Of a stretch of DNA of 64,000 bases, positions 33,886-43,290 are shown piece by piece. The notes beneath the pieces were generated by a model. It made no database searches. It had not been told where the DNA came from and saw only the letters and a program-made list of their open reading frames with translations. The stretch lies in the NCBI GenBank assembly GCA_958422185.1, contig CATZNW010000006.1, positions 24,950 to 88,949 on the forward strand, in the 5' to 3' direction. The DNA comes from an uncultured Clostridium sp. GTDB taxonomy: Bacteria; Bacillota; Clostridia; Oscillospirales; Acutalibacteraceae. The position numbers were made by a program, and so were the translations under genes. Every line of letters starts with the position of its first letter. The stretch's first letter is position 1.

Positions 33886-33934
33886 AAGCCATATAAAACC
33901 ATATGATAAAGCATTTGTTTAAGGAGGAATGATT

Positions 33935-34510
33935 ATGCTTAAAGATTTAGGGGTAAAGCCGTATTTGTATCCTATGCCTGTACTTATGATTGCCACTTAC
34001 TGCCCTGACGGCAGCGTAGATGTAATGAATATGGCATGGGGCGGGATCTGTGATGAAAATATGGTTGCGCTCAATATTACGGAATCGCATAAAACTTCGC
34101 AAAATATTAAAGAAAGAAGGGCGTTCACGCTCAGTATTGCCGATATCGATCATATTGAAGCGGCGGATTTCTTCGGTATAGCGTCGGGTAATAAAATGAG
34201 TGATAAATTTGAACGCTCGGGTCTGCATGCTGAAAAGAGCAGCCGTGTTGACGCTCCTGTGGTAACGGATTTTCCGCTTACTCTTGAATGCAGGGTCAAG
34301 GAACTGCAGCATTCAGATGCCGGTTTTCGTGTTTTGGGTGAGATCGTAAATGTGCTTGCGGATGAAAAAGTGCTTGATGAAAAGGGCAGGGTAGATCCAA
34401 CCAAACTTAACGCCTTTGTTTTTGATCAGTTCCAGAGCGGCTATTACGCGATCGGTGAAAAAGTAGGTCAGGCTTGGAAAACCGGCGCCGGTCTTATGGA
34501 CAAAGACTGA
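33935..34510 (+). CDS. Flavin reductase family / FMN-binding protein
   Basis: A 191-residue protein of the flavoredoxin/flavin reductase-like split-barrel family. YPMPVLMIATYCPDGSVDVMNMAWGG and HKTSQNIKERRAFTLSIAD form the FMN-binding region. It binds FMN and probably reduces it or passes electrons; the partner is unknown. Of two close ATGs, the one at 33935 is 7 nt from AGGAGG and is preferred over 33929, which is one base from it. It is convergent with a cupin gene. Confidence 0.85.
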   Translation: MLKDLGVKPYLYPMPVLMIATYCPDGSVDVMNMAWGGICDENMVALNITESHKTSQNIKERRAFTLSIADIDHIEAADFFGIASGNKMSDKFERSGLHAEKSSRVDAPVVTDFPLTLECRVKELQHSDAGFRVLGEIVNVLADEKVLDEKGRVDPTKLNAFVFDQFQSGYYAIGEKVGQAWKTGAGLMDKD

Positions 34511-34530
34511 CAATTCTAAATCGCACGAAT

Positions 34531-34559
34531 AAAAAACGCAGCCCGCGGCTGCGTTTTTT
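34531..34559. terminator. Bidirectional terminator
   Basis: AAAAAACGCAGCC, loop CGC, GGCTGCGTTTTTT lies between convergent genes. Confidence 0.9.
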
Positions 34560-34577
34560 ATCGTTTTATTCGTCTTA

Positions 34578-35006
34578 TTAAAGTTTGCTGTATTCCTCAT
34601 CCGTAACAGGCTCGCACCATTCGTTTGAGGTATCCTCGCCCGGTACTTCGACCGCGAGGTGAGAAAACCAGCTGTTTTTCTTTGCGCCATGCCAGTGCTT
34701 AACATTCGCGGGAATAACAACTACGTCGCCCGGTTTCAGGCTCTGGGCTGCTTTGCCTTCTTCCTGATACCAGCCTTCACCGCCGGTAACAAGCAGAATC
34801 TGACCGCCGCCTTGGGTAGCGTGGTGAATGTGCCAGTTGTTGCGGCAGGCGGGTTCAAAAGTAACATTCCCTATACCGACTCCGCTGGTTGTGAGCATTT
34901 TAAGATAACTCTGTCCTATAAAATACTGCGCGAAAGCGTCGTTCGGTTCTCCGGTTTCGAATACGGCGCCGCCGCCGAGGGCTTTTTTTATTTCGCTGTC
35001 ATTCAT
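34578..35006 (-). CDS. Cupin-domain protein
   Basis: A 142-residue single cupin. The metal-binding motif 1 is in NWHIHHATQGGGQILLVTGGEGW and motif 2 in PGDVVVIPANVKHWHGAKK. The segment before it (QSYLKMLTTSGVGIGNVTFEPACRNNWH) matches the carboxymuconolactone-decarboxylase-associated cupins found in many anaerobes. The ATG at 35006 is preferred over 35015, which directly abuts the GGGAG site. Function is unknown. Confidence 0.85.
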   Translation of the reverse strand: MNDSEIKKALGGGAVFETGEPNDAFAQYFIGQSYLKMLTTSGVGIGNVTFEPACRNNWHIHHATQGGGQILLVTGGEGWYQEEGKAAQSLKPGDVVVIPANVKHWHGAKKNSWFSHLAVEVPGEDTSNEWCEPVTDEEYSKL

Positions 35007-35150
35007 TATAAGCATCTCCCTTATATTTGATTAAATATATTATATATCTTGAAGTATGCTTTAAGTCAATACCTTATTTCATATTTTCATAATAAGATGC
35101 GGAACTTAGAAAATATTTTTATAAATCAATAAAATATTCTTAAATTTGTA

Positions 35151-35179
35151 TTGTTTTTGTGTGATTTATTTAATATAAT
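35151..35179 (+). promoter_or_regulatory. Promoter of metallophosphoesterase gene
   Basis: TTGTTT (35151-35156), 17-bp spacer, TATAAT (35174-35179). Confidence 0.7.
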
Positions 35180-35228
35180 CAAATAGTAGTTAAATTTTTT
35201 TGTTAAAACTGCCGAAGCGAGGGGTCGA

Positions 35229-36806
35229 ATGAAAAAAGATCTTAAAATGGTGTTGACCATAGTTTTGGCGTGCGTAATGGCTCCTCTTTGCATATGGGGC
35301 GTTTCTCGCGTTATGCTGAAAAGCGAGGAAAACATGATGGTGTCCGGCGAATGGGAGGAAATCAATTGGAGCGCCGCACAGGAATTTGATCCCCTGGACG
35401 AATCGCTTTACCATACGATAGATGTGCCCAAAGGAGAGCCATTCCGTTTGCTTGCTCTGACCGATATCCATTACAGAAACGGAGGCTGGTACGGCACATG
35501 GGCGCTTAATTATCAAAATTCTAAAACAGACAGGGATCTGCGGGAACTGGCAAAAGAAGCGGATCCTGATCTGATCATCGTCTGCGGAGATATAGAATCC
35601 GGTACGCTGAACGATATGAACTATAAACATTTTACTGAAGTGATGGACGGTATCGGCATACCGTGGACCGTTGTTTTCGGAAATCATGACGCAGAGCACA
35701 GATTTGATAAGTCTGGGCTTATGTCCTATCTTCTTCGGTCCGAATACTCCGTATTCCGTCAGGGACCTACAAATCTTGGTATAGAAAAGGAAGAATGCCT
35801 GGATTCTTCGCTTTATGATCCTGATATCGATAAGTATGCAGGAGGGCTCGGAAATACTGTTATAAATCTTCGCGATCCCGATTCCGGACAGATCTATTAC
35901 GCCTTTATTCTTATGGATACGGGAGACTGGCAGAACATGGCGGGAAATCAAACCGCAAAACATCGCGCGGATAAGGGCGCAAGGCCGTTTTCCAGAACGG
36001 GAGTGGGATTAACGAACAGGCAGATCAAATGGTATGAATGGGTGGTAGACGGACTTTCGTCATATAATCAGTCCTTAGGCGCTGATGAGGATTCTGCTGC
36101 ACCGGAGAGCATGTTTATCTGCCATATCGGTATGAAAGCCATGGATTATGCCGCAATACTTTCCCAGTATGAAAACAGCTGGGGAGGCCATTATACAAAA
36201 GGCGGCTATGATCATAATGATCTGCCCTTTCATACGGAGGCTGAATGGTCCCGCCCGGCAGACAGACCCTATATCGAGTACGATACGTCGGATGAAAATA
36301 TCACATCAGATCCCGTACTTATGCAGCGTGTTGAGGAATATAACCAAAATTCCGCTGAACAATCGGGGAACGACGCTATTGCACAGTACTGGCTGCTTGC
36401 TGACAATACGAAACGGGAAGATTATATCAGCGGCAGAAACAAGGATTATCCCCAACCAATGCATATTCGGGAGCTCGTTTCCATAATTGACGAGGCTTAT
36501 GCCGTTCACCGCGAAAATGATCTGTTTTTAAGTGCCGTGCTTGAAAAAGGCAGCACGAACCGTATCGTAACCGGCCATAATCACTGCGACGGCTATGAGG
36601 TCATGTTTGACGGAATTACATATACTTCCGTTGTTAAAACGGGTGATATTTATGCGGATAAAGAGTGTGATATGGGAAATCACGGCGGCAGTCTTTTTGT
36701 AATTACAAACCATAATCGCACGATCAGTGTGGAGAGCCGTGCGATCTTTACGAAAAAAAGCGATTATCTTTCAAAACGTTATCCGCGCCCGGTTGCGGAA
36801 TGGTGA
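35229..36806 (+). CDS. Membrane-anchored metallophosphoesterase
   Basis: A 525-residue calcineurin-like phosphoesterase. A single N-terminal hydrophobic segment (residues about 7-27) acts as a signal anchor, so the enzyme faces outside. Metal motifs are in order: LTDIHYRNG (D-x-H), CGDIESGT, FGNHDAEHR and TGHNHCDGYE. The insertion between motifs is large (about 250 residues). It resembles purple acid phosphatase-like extracellular phosphatases; the substrate is unknown. The GPH symporter gene follows after 103 bp. Confidence 0.87.
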   Translation: MKKDLKMVLTIVLACVMAPLCIWGVSRVMLKSEENMMVSGEWEEINWSAAQEFDPLDESLYHTIDVPKGEPFRLLALTDIHYRNGGWYGTWALNYQNSKTDRDLRELAKEADPDLIIVCGDIESGTLNDMNYKHFTEVMDGIGIPWTVVFGNHDAEHRFDKSGLMSYLLRSEYSVFRQGPTNLGIEKEECLDSSLYDPDIDKYAGGLGNTVINLRDPDSGQIYYAFILMDTGDWQNMAGNQTAKHRADKGARPFSRTGVGLTNRQIKWYEWVVDGLSSYNQSLGADEDSAAPESMFICHIGMKAMDYAAILSQYENSWGGHYTKGGYDHNDLPFHTEAEWSRPADRPYIEYDTSDENITSDPVLMQRVEEYNQNSAEQSGNDAIAQYWLLADNTKREDYISGRNKDYPQPMHIRELVSIIDEAYAVHRENDLFLSAVLEKGSTNRIVTGHNHCDGYEVMFDGITYTSVVKTGDIYADKECDMGNHGGSLFVITNHNRTISVESRAIFTKKSDYLSKRYPRPVAEW

Positions 36807-36909
36807 AAAAAGGCAGTTGGGAATAAATCATGCGTTTTGAAAAACAATAATTTTAAGCATCTGCGGCATTGCCGCTTTGCAATAAAACCCCGGAAATGAG
36901 GTAATTATC

Positions 36910-38304
36910 ATGAAAGAAAAAGCAGTGAAACCATTTGGTATAAAAGATAAGCTGGGATATATGTTCGGCGATTTCGGAAATGATTTTACATTTCTGCTGT
37001 CTTCGTCATTTCTTCTTAAATTTTATACAGACGTTATGGCAGTGGACGCATATGTGGTGGGTATCGTTATGATGGTCGCCAGAATCGTGGATGCTTTTAC
37101 GGATATTGGAATGGGCAGGATCTGTGACAGAAGCAAGGACACAAAAAACGGCAAATTCAAGCCGTGGATCCTAAGAATGTGCGGACCGGTTGCGGTCTTT
37201 TCATTTCTGATGTATCAAAGTTCGCTTGCCGATATGCCGTACGCTGCTAAAATTGCGTATTTATTTGTAACGTATATTCTTTGGGGTTCTGTTTTTTATA
37301 CTGCGATAAATATTCCCTACGGATCCATGGCTTCGGCAATTTCTCCGGATCCCGGGGACCGGCAGTCCCTTTCAACTTTCAGAACCATGGGCGGCGCTCT
37401 TGCCGGCGCGGTGGTAACGGCGGGCATTCCCCTTGTTGCGTATGATAAGATCAACGGAAACGATGTTCTGAACGGGCCGCGCTTTACGATTATTGCCGGC
37501 GCATGCTCTGTTTTTGCCATAATCTGTTATCTGCTTTGCTATAATATGTGTACGGAGCGTGTTAAGATAACCGTGACCGAAGAACAGCTGAAGCGAAACA
37601 GCGTGGGCGTAATGTTCAAGAACGCTTTAAAAAACCGAGCCCTGCTTTCCCTTATAGTTGCATCTATATTTATGCTTATCGCCCAGCTTACTTTGCAACA
37701 GATGGCAAATTATGTTTTTCCGAATTATTACGGAAATGCAAAGGCACAGACGCTTTCCATGGTCATGATGGGCGTAGGAATGGTTGTTGCCGCATTCGCC
37801 GCAAAGCCTCTTGCCAACAAATTCGGAAAGGCAGAGATAGGCGCGGTCTCAAACTTTGCTGCGGGTATAATCTGCATAGTGCTTTATTTTATCCGCCCGC
37901 AGAACGTATTTGTTTACGCTGCTTTTCAGATGATAAGCTGGATAGGGTTAGGTGTGTTCCAGATAGTGGCATGGGCGCTTGTAACGGATGTTATAGATTA
38001 TTCGGAGATCAAAAACGGTATAAGAGAAGACGGCGCTGTTTACGGCCTTTATTCTTTTGCACGTAAAATGGGTCAGGCTGCCACATCGGGTCTCGTAGGC
38101 GGCTTGCTTTCGCTTGTCGGCTATAATGAAACGACCGGATTTGACCCTGAGGTTAAAGAGGGGATATTTGATATAGCTACTCTTGTTCCTGCGGTGGGTT
38201 TTATCCTTCTTGCGGTCGTTTTGTGGTTCTGGTATCCGCTTCATAAAAAACAGGTGGATGAGGACGTTCGTATCCTTAAAGAAAAGCATGGTTCCGATCA
38301 GTGA
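36910..38304 (+). CDS. GPH-family sugar:cation symporter (MFS)
   Basis: A 464-residue protein with about 12 hydrophobic segments. YMFGDFGNDFTFLLSSSFLLKFYTDV is the classic first-helix sequence of this family, followed by GRICDRSKDTKNGKFKPWI and, in the second half, ALVTDVIDYSEIKNGIREDGAVYGL. It imports a glycoside or uronide with a cation. The downstream, convergent GH95-like gene and the DUF4838 gene suggest a glycan-derived substrate. It is not closely like the paralogue at 22438. Confidence 0.88.
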   Translation: MKEKAVKPFGIKDKLGYMFGDFGNDFTFLLSSSFLLKFYTDVMAVDAYVVGIVMMVARIVDAFTDIGMGRICDRSKDTKNGKFKPWILRMCGPVAVFSFLMYQSSLADMPYAAKIAYLFVTYILWGSVFYTAINIPYGSMASAISPDPGDRQSLSTFRTMGGALAGAVVTAGIPLVAYDKINGNDVLNGPRFTIIAGACSVFAIICYLLCYNMCTERVKITVTEEQLKRNSVGVMFKNALKNRALLSLIVASIFMLIAQLTLQQMANYVFPNYYGNAKAQTLSMVMMGVGMVVAAFAAKPLANKFGKAEIGAVSNFAAGIICIVLYFIRPQNVFVYAAFQMISWIGLGVFQIVAWALVTDVIDYSEIKNGIREDGAVYGLYSFARKMGQAATSGLVGGLLSLVGYNETTGFDPEVKEGIFDIATLVPAVGFILLAVVLWFWYPLHKKQVDEDVRILKEKHGSDQ

Positions 38305-38333
38305 TCGTTCGAAAATCAAAATTAGGCAAAGAA

Positions 38334-38364
38334 AGCGGCCGGGAAGTACCCGGCCGCTGTTTTT
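38334..38364. terminator. Terminator between convergent genes
   Basis: AGCGGCCGGG, loop AAGTA, CCCGGCCGCT, then GTTTTT. Confidence 0.85.
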
Positions 38365-38374
38365 CGCTTAATAC

Positions 38375-41050
38375 TCACATATTAAATTCAATCGTTTTTG
38401 TTTCGCCGGCAGAGAATGGAACGGACCGTGTTTCCTGCGACAGTCCGCAGGATACGTCAATTGTCTGCGCAATGTCTGAGGTGATCGTAACGCTTGCCGT
38501 GCCGGCGTTGATATCCCATGTGAGATCGTCTATAACTGCTCTTGTCCTTGCGCGTATTCCTGTTATGCTGCCTGTGTCAAAACCGCTTGTCGGCAGGCAC
38601 GGAAGTATCTCCATAACGCCTGTGTCTGAAAAAACAAGACTTTCGCTGATTATCCCGAGGTAACCTATTGCAAAATCAGTGCAGTAGCAGCTGCTTCTGT
38701 CAAAATTATGATTCGTCATGAGGGAATTATAGTAGATCCTGCTGTTCATAAGATCAGCAAGCGCGTCGCTCAGAGCGCCGCGGTCCTTCAGCCTTGCGGC
38801 GATCAGACTTCTGTGAACAAGCGCATGGCTTGCCTCATTTTCCGCCTCTCTGTTTTCAACCGCCTGAATGCATGCGCTGCGCAGTTTTTCATCGTCTTGT
38901 GTTTCCATCATAGGCCATGCGCAGTAAAGATGGCTGAGGTGCCTGTGTTCGTTGTTTTCTTCAAACTGGTTGCACGCCCATTCTTTCAGCGCGCCGGTTT
39001 CATCGTAAAGGTACGGCGGCAGCTTTTCTTTGAGTTCTTCCCATTTGTCTGTGTCCGCGTTCGGGTCAATGCTTTTCATAATGTCTGTAAGCATTTCCAG
39101 ATTGCTGTTGCAGGCGGAAATATCAATCGCGCAGTTCGCGGTAGACGGGCTCGGGTAGTTTGCCGGGTTGTTTTCAGGCGAATAACTCGGCAGTATGCAG
39201 TAATACTCGCCGTCCTCAAGTGTTGTTTTTCCGCTTTCATAATGAATGTTACCGTTTGCATCCGTGTAATAATCGGGCGAAAGCATCTGATCCCAATAGT
39301 TAGCGGCTTTTGTAAGCAGAGGTAAAAGTATCTCTGTTCTGAGATCAAGATAACCGCGGTCTTTTATAGCCTGGATATCACCGTCCGTCAGATCATCTGC
39401 CGTAACGGAAAGCACGCTCTTAAGGGAGTCAAGGTCAAACTCATCGCTGAGCGGTATCTGAATATCGCCGTAACACTGCAGCGTTTCATAAAGCGGATAA
39501 AGCATCCATGCCGTGCCGGCGTTCCAGTATCTGAAGGGATAAGGATATGCCGTTTCTGTGATCACTGCCTTGTCTCCGTCCGTATTTACCGGCGCCTGAA
39601 TAGCGTCAGTATAGCCGTGCGTTGCAAGCGCGTTCTCTTCCCAGTCCGGCATCTGCCTCAGCAGGAAATATACATAGCCTATGGGCGCGGAACTGATGTT
39701 TCCGGTGTTCATAGAAGAGATCTGCAGATTAACATTCGCGTCCATTGTGTATTTGCTGCCCCATCCGGTGTTCCATTCGCCCGTCCACATGCCGTAAAGC
39801 CTGCTTGTTGAATAACCGGCACAGCAAAGGTAGGCGTATCTTCCGGAATAAAACGCTCTTTGCGCAAGTGCGCTGCTAATCGTATCTTTGCCTTTAGCGT
39901 CTTTTATAAGCGCTTCGTTGGAAACATTGCCTGCCCCTGAATTCAGCGTAAGTGTTACCGCGTCAAACTGCGGCTGATATATAGCTGTGTGCTCGTTTAG
40001 CGCCGCGTCATAGTCAAACGTTGTGTTTTCGCTGTATTTTTCCGCTGCTGATGTGCATTTCTCCGCAAGTTCATCCAGCAGAGCGTAATGATCGGCAGCG
40101 GCAAACTCCTTAAACTCTCCCATATCGTATGTGCGGTCTGAAACGGTTATTAGATAAACATGATCGGCACCCGTTATCTGTATCTGGGGATTATCGTTTC
40201 CGGCATACTGTTCATCGTCAACAGTGCCGCCGTTGATTCTGCTTTTCGTACCGCCTTCGTTGATTATGTAAGTCAGCGTGGCATAGCCGCCGTTTCTGAG
40301 TTCGCTGTTTTCATAGTTAGGGTAGTGGGCAACAAATGCCAGGTAATCGCCGTTTTCAGGCGCAACTTTTTTATACTGAATATCCTTTTCATTGCCGTCC
40401 CCATAATTTGCAAGCACGGAAATATCGTCAAATGAAAGCGTAACGTTTACTTTTGTACCCGTGTCAGATTCGGAGATTTTCGTTATTGTTACGTCGTCTG
40501 CGCGTGAAGTAAACGTGCTTCTTTCCCAAGTGCCGTTCTTGTCAGTATATCTGACGCCTGCCTCGGCGGTTTCGTAATTTGTGTAGCGCACATAATTGCT
40601 TTCATTTTCATCTTCCTGAGTGATCCTGAGTTCACCGCCAGGATGATAGTAATAAACATCGTCATAGCTCGAATCGTCCGTTATATCCTGCCCGTTAATA
40701 ATGTTTTGCTTAACAGTTTCAAGTTCGTCTGAAGTATCCGGACAATAGCGCACATTCTGATTCGGCATTATAAAATGAATATTTTGAAAGATTAGAGTAT
40801 CGCTGTAGGGCGCGCCGCTTGTTATAACGCCCTGTCTGCCGTTTCCGCTCACCATTCCCTGACGCCAGCTGTCCGTTTTATTCTTTTTTGTTTCGGAAAG
40901 CTTTTTGTATGTTGTGCAGTAGGAGATCTTGTTTTCCTCATCAAAGATTTCGCTCACGTCCGCTGTTTCCGGCGCGCACGCGGCAAAAGACATTGCGATG
41001 GTACCTGCAAGCAGCAGGCAGACACCTTTTTTTATAATTTTAAAATTCAT
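38375..41050 (-). CDS. GH95-like glycoside hydrolase, lipoprotein
   Basis: An 891-residue secreted lipoprotein: the signal ends in MSFAACAP, with the lipobox cysteine at about residue 25. WRQGMVSGNGRQGVITSGAPYSDTLIFQN is the N-terminal domain signature of GH95-type alpha-L-fucosidases/galactosidases, followed by an (alpha/alpha)6-barrel-like helical region (about residues 350-760, with NVNLQISSMNTGNIS) and a C-terminal beta domain. It would act at the cell surface on fucosylated or galactosylated glycans. The exact catalytic residues were not aligned, so the specificity is open. It is divergent from an AraC-like regulator. Confidence 0.82.
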   Translation of the reverse strand: MNFKIIKKGVCLLLAGTIAMSFAACAPETADVSEIFDEENKISYCTTYKKLSETKKNKTDSWRQGMVSGNGRQGVITSGAPYSDTLIFQNIHFIMPNQNVRYCPDTSDELETVKQNIINGQDITDDSSYDDVYYYHPGGELRITQEDENESNYVRYTNYETAEAGVRYTDKNGTWERSTFTSRADDVTITKISESDTGTKVNVTLSFDDISVLANYGDGNEKDIQYKKVAPENGDYLAFVAHYPNYENSELRNGGYATLTYIINEGGTKSRINGGTVDDEQYAGNDNPQIQITGADHVYLITVSDRTYDMGEFKEFAAADHYALLDELAEKCTSAAEKYSENTTFDYDAALNEHTAIYQPQFDAVTLTLNSGAGNVSNEALIKDAKGKDTISSALAQRAFYSGRYAYLCCAGYSTSRLYGMWTGEWNTGWGSKYTMDANVNLQISSMNTGNISSAPIGYVYFLLRQMPDWEENALATHGYTDAIQAPVNTDGDKAVITETAYPYPFRYWNAGTAWMLYPLYETLQCYGDIQIPLSDEFDLDSLKSVLSVTADDLTDGDIQAIKDRGYLDLRTEILLPLLTKAANYWDQMLSPDYYTDANGNIHYESGKTTLEDGEYYCILPSYSPENNPANYPSPSTANCAIDISACNSNLEMLTDIMKSIDPNADTDKWEELKEKLPPYLYDETGALKEWACNQFEENNEHRHLSHLYCAWPMMETQDDEKLRSACIQAVENREAENEASHALVHRSLIAARLKDRGALSDALADLMNSRIYYNSLMTNHNFDRSSCYCTDFAIGYLGIISESLVFSDTGVMEILPCLPTSGFDTGSITGIRARTRAVIDDLTWDINAGTASVTITSDIAQTIDVSCGLSQETRSVPFSAGETKTIEFNM

Positions 41051-41094
41051 ATATTATCACCAATAAAATTATATCATACGCTATTGTATAAAAC

Positions 41095-41121
41095 ACGACA
41101 TCTTTATTGAAAAATTGTCGT
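41095..41121. promoter_or_regulatory. Inverted repeat in divergent AraC/GH95 promoter region
   Basis: ACGACA (41095-41100) and TGTCGT (41116-41121) form an inverted repeat with a 15-bp centre, each extended by an A-rich half on the outer side. It lies between the GH95-like gene and the AraC-like gene, next to a TATAAT-like box on the minus strand and a TTGTCG/TACTGT pair on the plus strand. It may be the regulator's own operator. Confidence 0.45.
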
Positions 41122-41159
41122 ATTTGTGCTATGCTGATACTGTTTAGGACGGTGTTTCT

Positions 41160-41819
41160 ATGATCGAATTTGAATGGAACGGCGTGCGTTTTACACTTGC
41201 CGACTGCGGCAGCGGAAAGCTTGATGATATTATACCCATGCACTGCCATTCTCAAAACAGCTATGAGCTCCACTTTATACTTGGCGGAAGCGGAACTCTG
41301 CTTACCGGCTCAGGTGAATATAAAATGCATGCGGGCAATTTTTTTGTTACGGGTCCCGGCGTAAATCATTCCCAGATACCGGATAAAAATGATCCGGTAA
41401 AAGATATTTTTATTTATATCCAGAAAAAGAACGAACCAAAGCTGAATGACATGGCAAAGCTCTTTCTTGAAACGCGCTTTTTTTATCATCAGGAATTTGA
41501 AACCGGCTGCGCAGCTGAGATCGTGCGCGAATTTAAGGGTAAAATGCCGGGCAGGGAATATGCGGCGGCAGGTCTTATGATGAATCTTTTAACAAGGGTA
41601 ACGCGCCTGTATTCGCCGTTTGATGATTATGTGGACCGAAAAAACGAAAATCTTAACGATATGCGTTTTCTTATAATAGAAAACATGTTTCTTTATGAGC
41701 GCGGCTTCACTCTTAAGGAGCTTTCGCAAAAGCTTGGCGTATGCGAAAGGCAGACTCAGCGTCTGCTCAAAAGATATTACGGCAAAACATTTCGTGAAAA
41801 GATTAAAGAGAATGAGTAA
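41160..41819 (+). CDS. AraC-like regulator with a single HTH
   Basis: A 219-residue protein. The N-terminal cupin sensor (residues 1-90, IPMHCHSQNSYELHFILGGSGTLL) is typical of AraC-family sugar regulators. The DNA-binding part holds only the first helix-turn-helix (FTLKELSQKLGVCERQTQRLLKRYYGKTF) and stops soon after, whereas full family members have a second HTH of about 50 more residues. No frame after the stop restores it, and a terminator follows at once. It may be a natural short form or an old truncation. It presumably controls the divergent GH95-like gene. Confidence 0.78.
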   Translation: MIEFEWNGVRFTLADCGSGKLDDIIPMHCHSQNSYELHFILGGSGTLLTGSGEYKMHAGNFFVTGPGVNHSQIPDKNDPVKDIFIYIQKKNEPKLNDMAKLFLETRFFYHQEFETGCAAEIVREFKGKMPGREYAAAGLMMNLLTRVTRLYSPFDDYVDRKNENLNDMRFLIIENMFLYERGFTLKELSQKLGVCERQTQRLLKRYYGKTFREKIKENE

Positions 41820-41824
41820 TGAAC

Positions 41825-41859
41825 AAGGACCTGATCTGCGGATGGCAGATCGGGTCCTT
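41825..41859. terminator. Terminator between convergent genes
   Basis: AAGGACCTGATCTGC, loop GGAT, GGCAGATCGGGTCCTT. Confidence 0.8.
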
Positions 41860-41883
41860 ATCTCTGTTTATCTTGATTCCCGG

Positions 41884-43290
41884 TCAGACTCTCATGATCT
41901 GAAGCAGAAAGAGCCATGCAAGACCGTAATATGATATTGCGGCAACAAGGTCATTTACCGTTGTTATCAGCGGACCGGAGGCCACTGCGGGATCGATTTT
42001 GATCTTTTTGAATATCAAGGGAATTGCGGTGCCCGTGAAGCTGGACAAGACCATTGATATGAGCATTGCCGCACCTATACAGGCGGAAACGGCAAAGGCA
42101 AATGAAAGAACGCGTTCCTTAAACAGAAATATGTAAAGCCCTATGAATACGAATGATGCGATTCCAAGCAATATGCCGTTAATAAATCCCGTTTTTGTCT
42201 CTTTTGCCATCAGCCGTATTTTTTCGCTGAATTTCAGATCATCATTGGCAAGCACTCTAATTGTTACAGCAAGGGATTGCGTGCCTACGTTCCCCGCCAT
42301 GTCAAGCACCAGAGACTGAAAGCACACAAGTATAGTCAGCTGCGCAACTATGTTTTCAAACATTCCCACAACGCTTGATACGATCATTCCAAGTCCCAGC
42401 AGAACGATAAGCCACGGCAGTCGCTTTTTCACGCTCGTTTTAACAGGTTCTTTTATGTCTTCTTCAGAAGAAAGACCTCCGAGTTTCGCGTAATCTTCTC
42501 CAAGTGTTTCATCAACGATCTCAATTATGTCCTGTGAGGTTATAACGCCTACAAGCCTGTTTCTGCTGTCCAGCACAGGAATGGAATCCTCGGAATAATC
42601 CTTTAATCGTTCAACGCAGTCGTCGATCTCCTCATCGGCGTATACATAAGGGTATGATGTCAGGATTATATCGTCCAAAACGGTGTTCTGCCGTGCTATT
42701 ATCAGATCTTTAAGATCTATCGCGCCGTAAAATTCGCTGTTTTCGTCAATAACGTATATGGTGGAAACATTGTCGTTATCCGCTGCCTGGGAGACAAGCT
42801 GAGTCATAGCTTCTTTTATGCCAATACCTGATCTGATCTTTATGAAATTCGTTGTCATGCGGCTTCCGATCTCATCCTCGTCAAAAGACGCAACTAAAAG
42901 CACGGCCTTTTTGCTCTCATCATCCATAAGATCAATAAGAGTCTTTCGTTCCGTTTTTCCAAGCTGTTTCAGGTATTCGGCAGCGGAGTCCGCTTCAGTC
43001 TCGCTTAGAACCTGAGCCTGCTTTTTAGTGCCCAGCTCTTTAAAATACATTCCGAAATCATCCGTATATTCCAAAATGTCGGAAAGTGTTTCGGGATCTA
43101 AAATATTGTATATTTTCAGTCTTTCGTCTCTGCTTAGCGATTCCAGAACTGCGGCCGTGTCGTTTTCATGGTAGTCAAGCAGTTTTTGCTTAAGCGCTTT
43201 CGGCGGAAGGTTGCTTCGTATTATATCAATAAGTTCGTGTTGGTAATCAGGGTGTTGTTTTGCCTGGTTCTTAAAGTTTTTGTTTTCCAT
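41884..43290 (-). CDS. mgtE: Magnesium transporter MgtE
   Basis: A 468-residue Mg2+ channel/transporter. The N domain (about residues 15-130) has repeats such as DTAAVLESLSRDERLKIYNIL. Two CBS domains follow (about 135-260), then five transmembrane helices (about 275-465) with the pore sequence LVLDMAGNVGTQSLAV and the DPAVASGPLITTVNDL motif. Mg2+ binding to the N and CBS domains closes the pore in known MgtE proteins. The gene has an unusually long leader with a small ORF and alternative hairpins, described separately. Confidence 0.95.
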   Translation of the reverse strand: MENKNFKNQAKQHPDYQHELIDIIRSNLPPKALKQKLLDYHENDTAAVLESLSRDERLKIYNILDPETLSDILEYTDDFGMYFKELGTKKQAQVLSETEADSAAEYLKQLGKTERKTLIDLMDDESKKAVLLVASFDEDEIGSRMTTNFIKIRSGIGIKEAMTQLVSQAADNDNVSTIYVIDENSEFYGAIDLKDLIIARQNTVLDDIILTSYPYVYADEEIDDCVERLKDYSEDSIPVLDSRNRLVGVITSQDIIEIVDETLGEDYAKLGGLSSEEDIKEPVKTSVKKRLPWLIVLLGLGMIVSSVVGMFENIVAQLTILVCFQSLVLDMAGNVGTQSLAVTIRVLANDDLKFSEKIRLMAKETKTGFINGILLGIASFVFIGLYIFLFKERVLSFAFAVSACIGAAMLISMVLSSFTGTAIPLIFKKIKIDPAVASGPLITTVNDLVAAISYYGLAWLFLLQIMRV

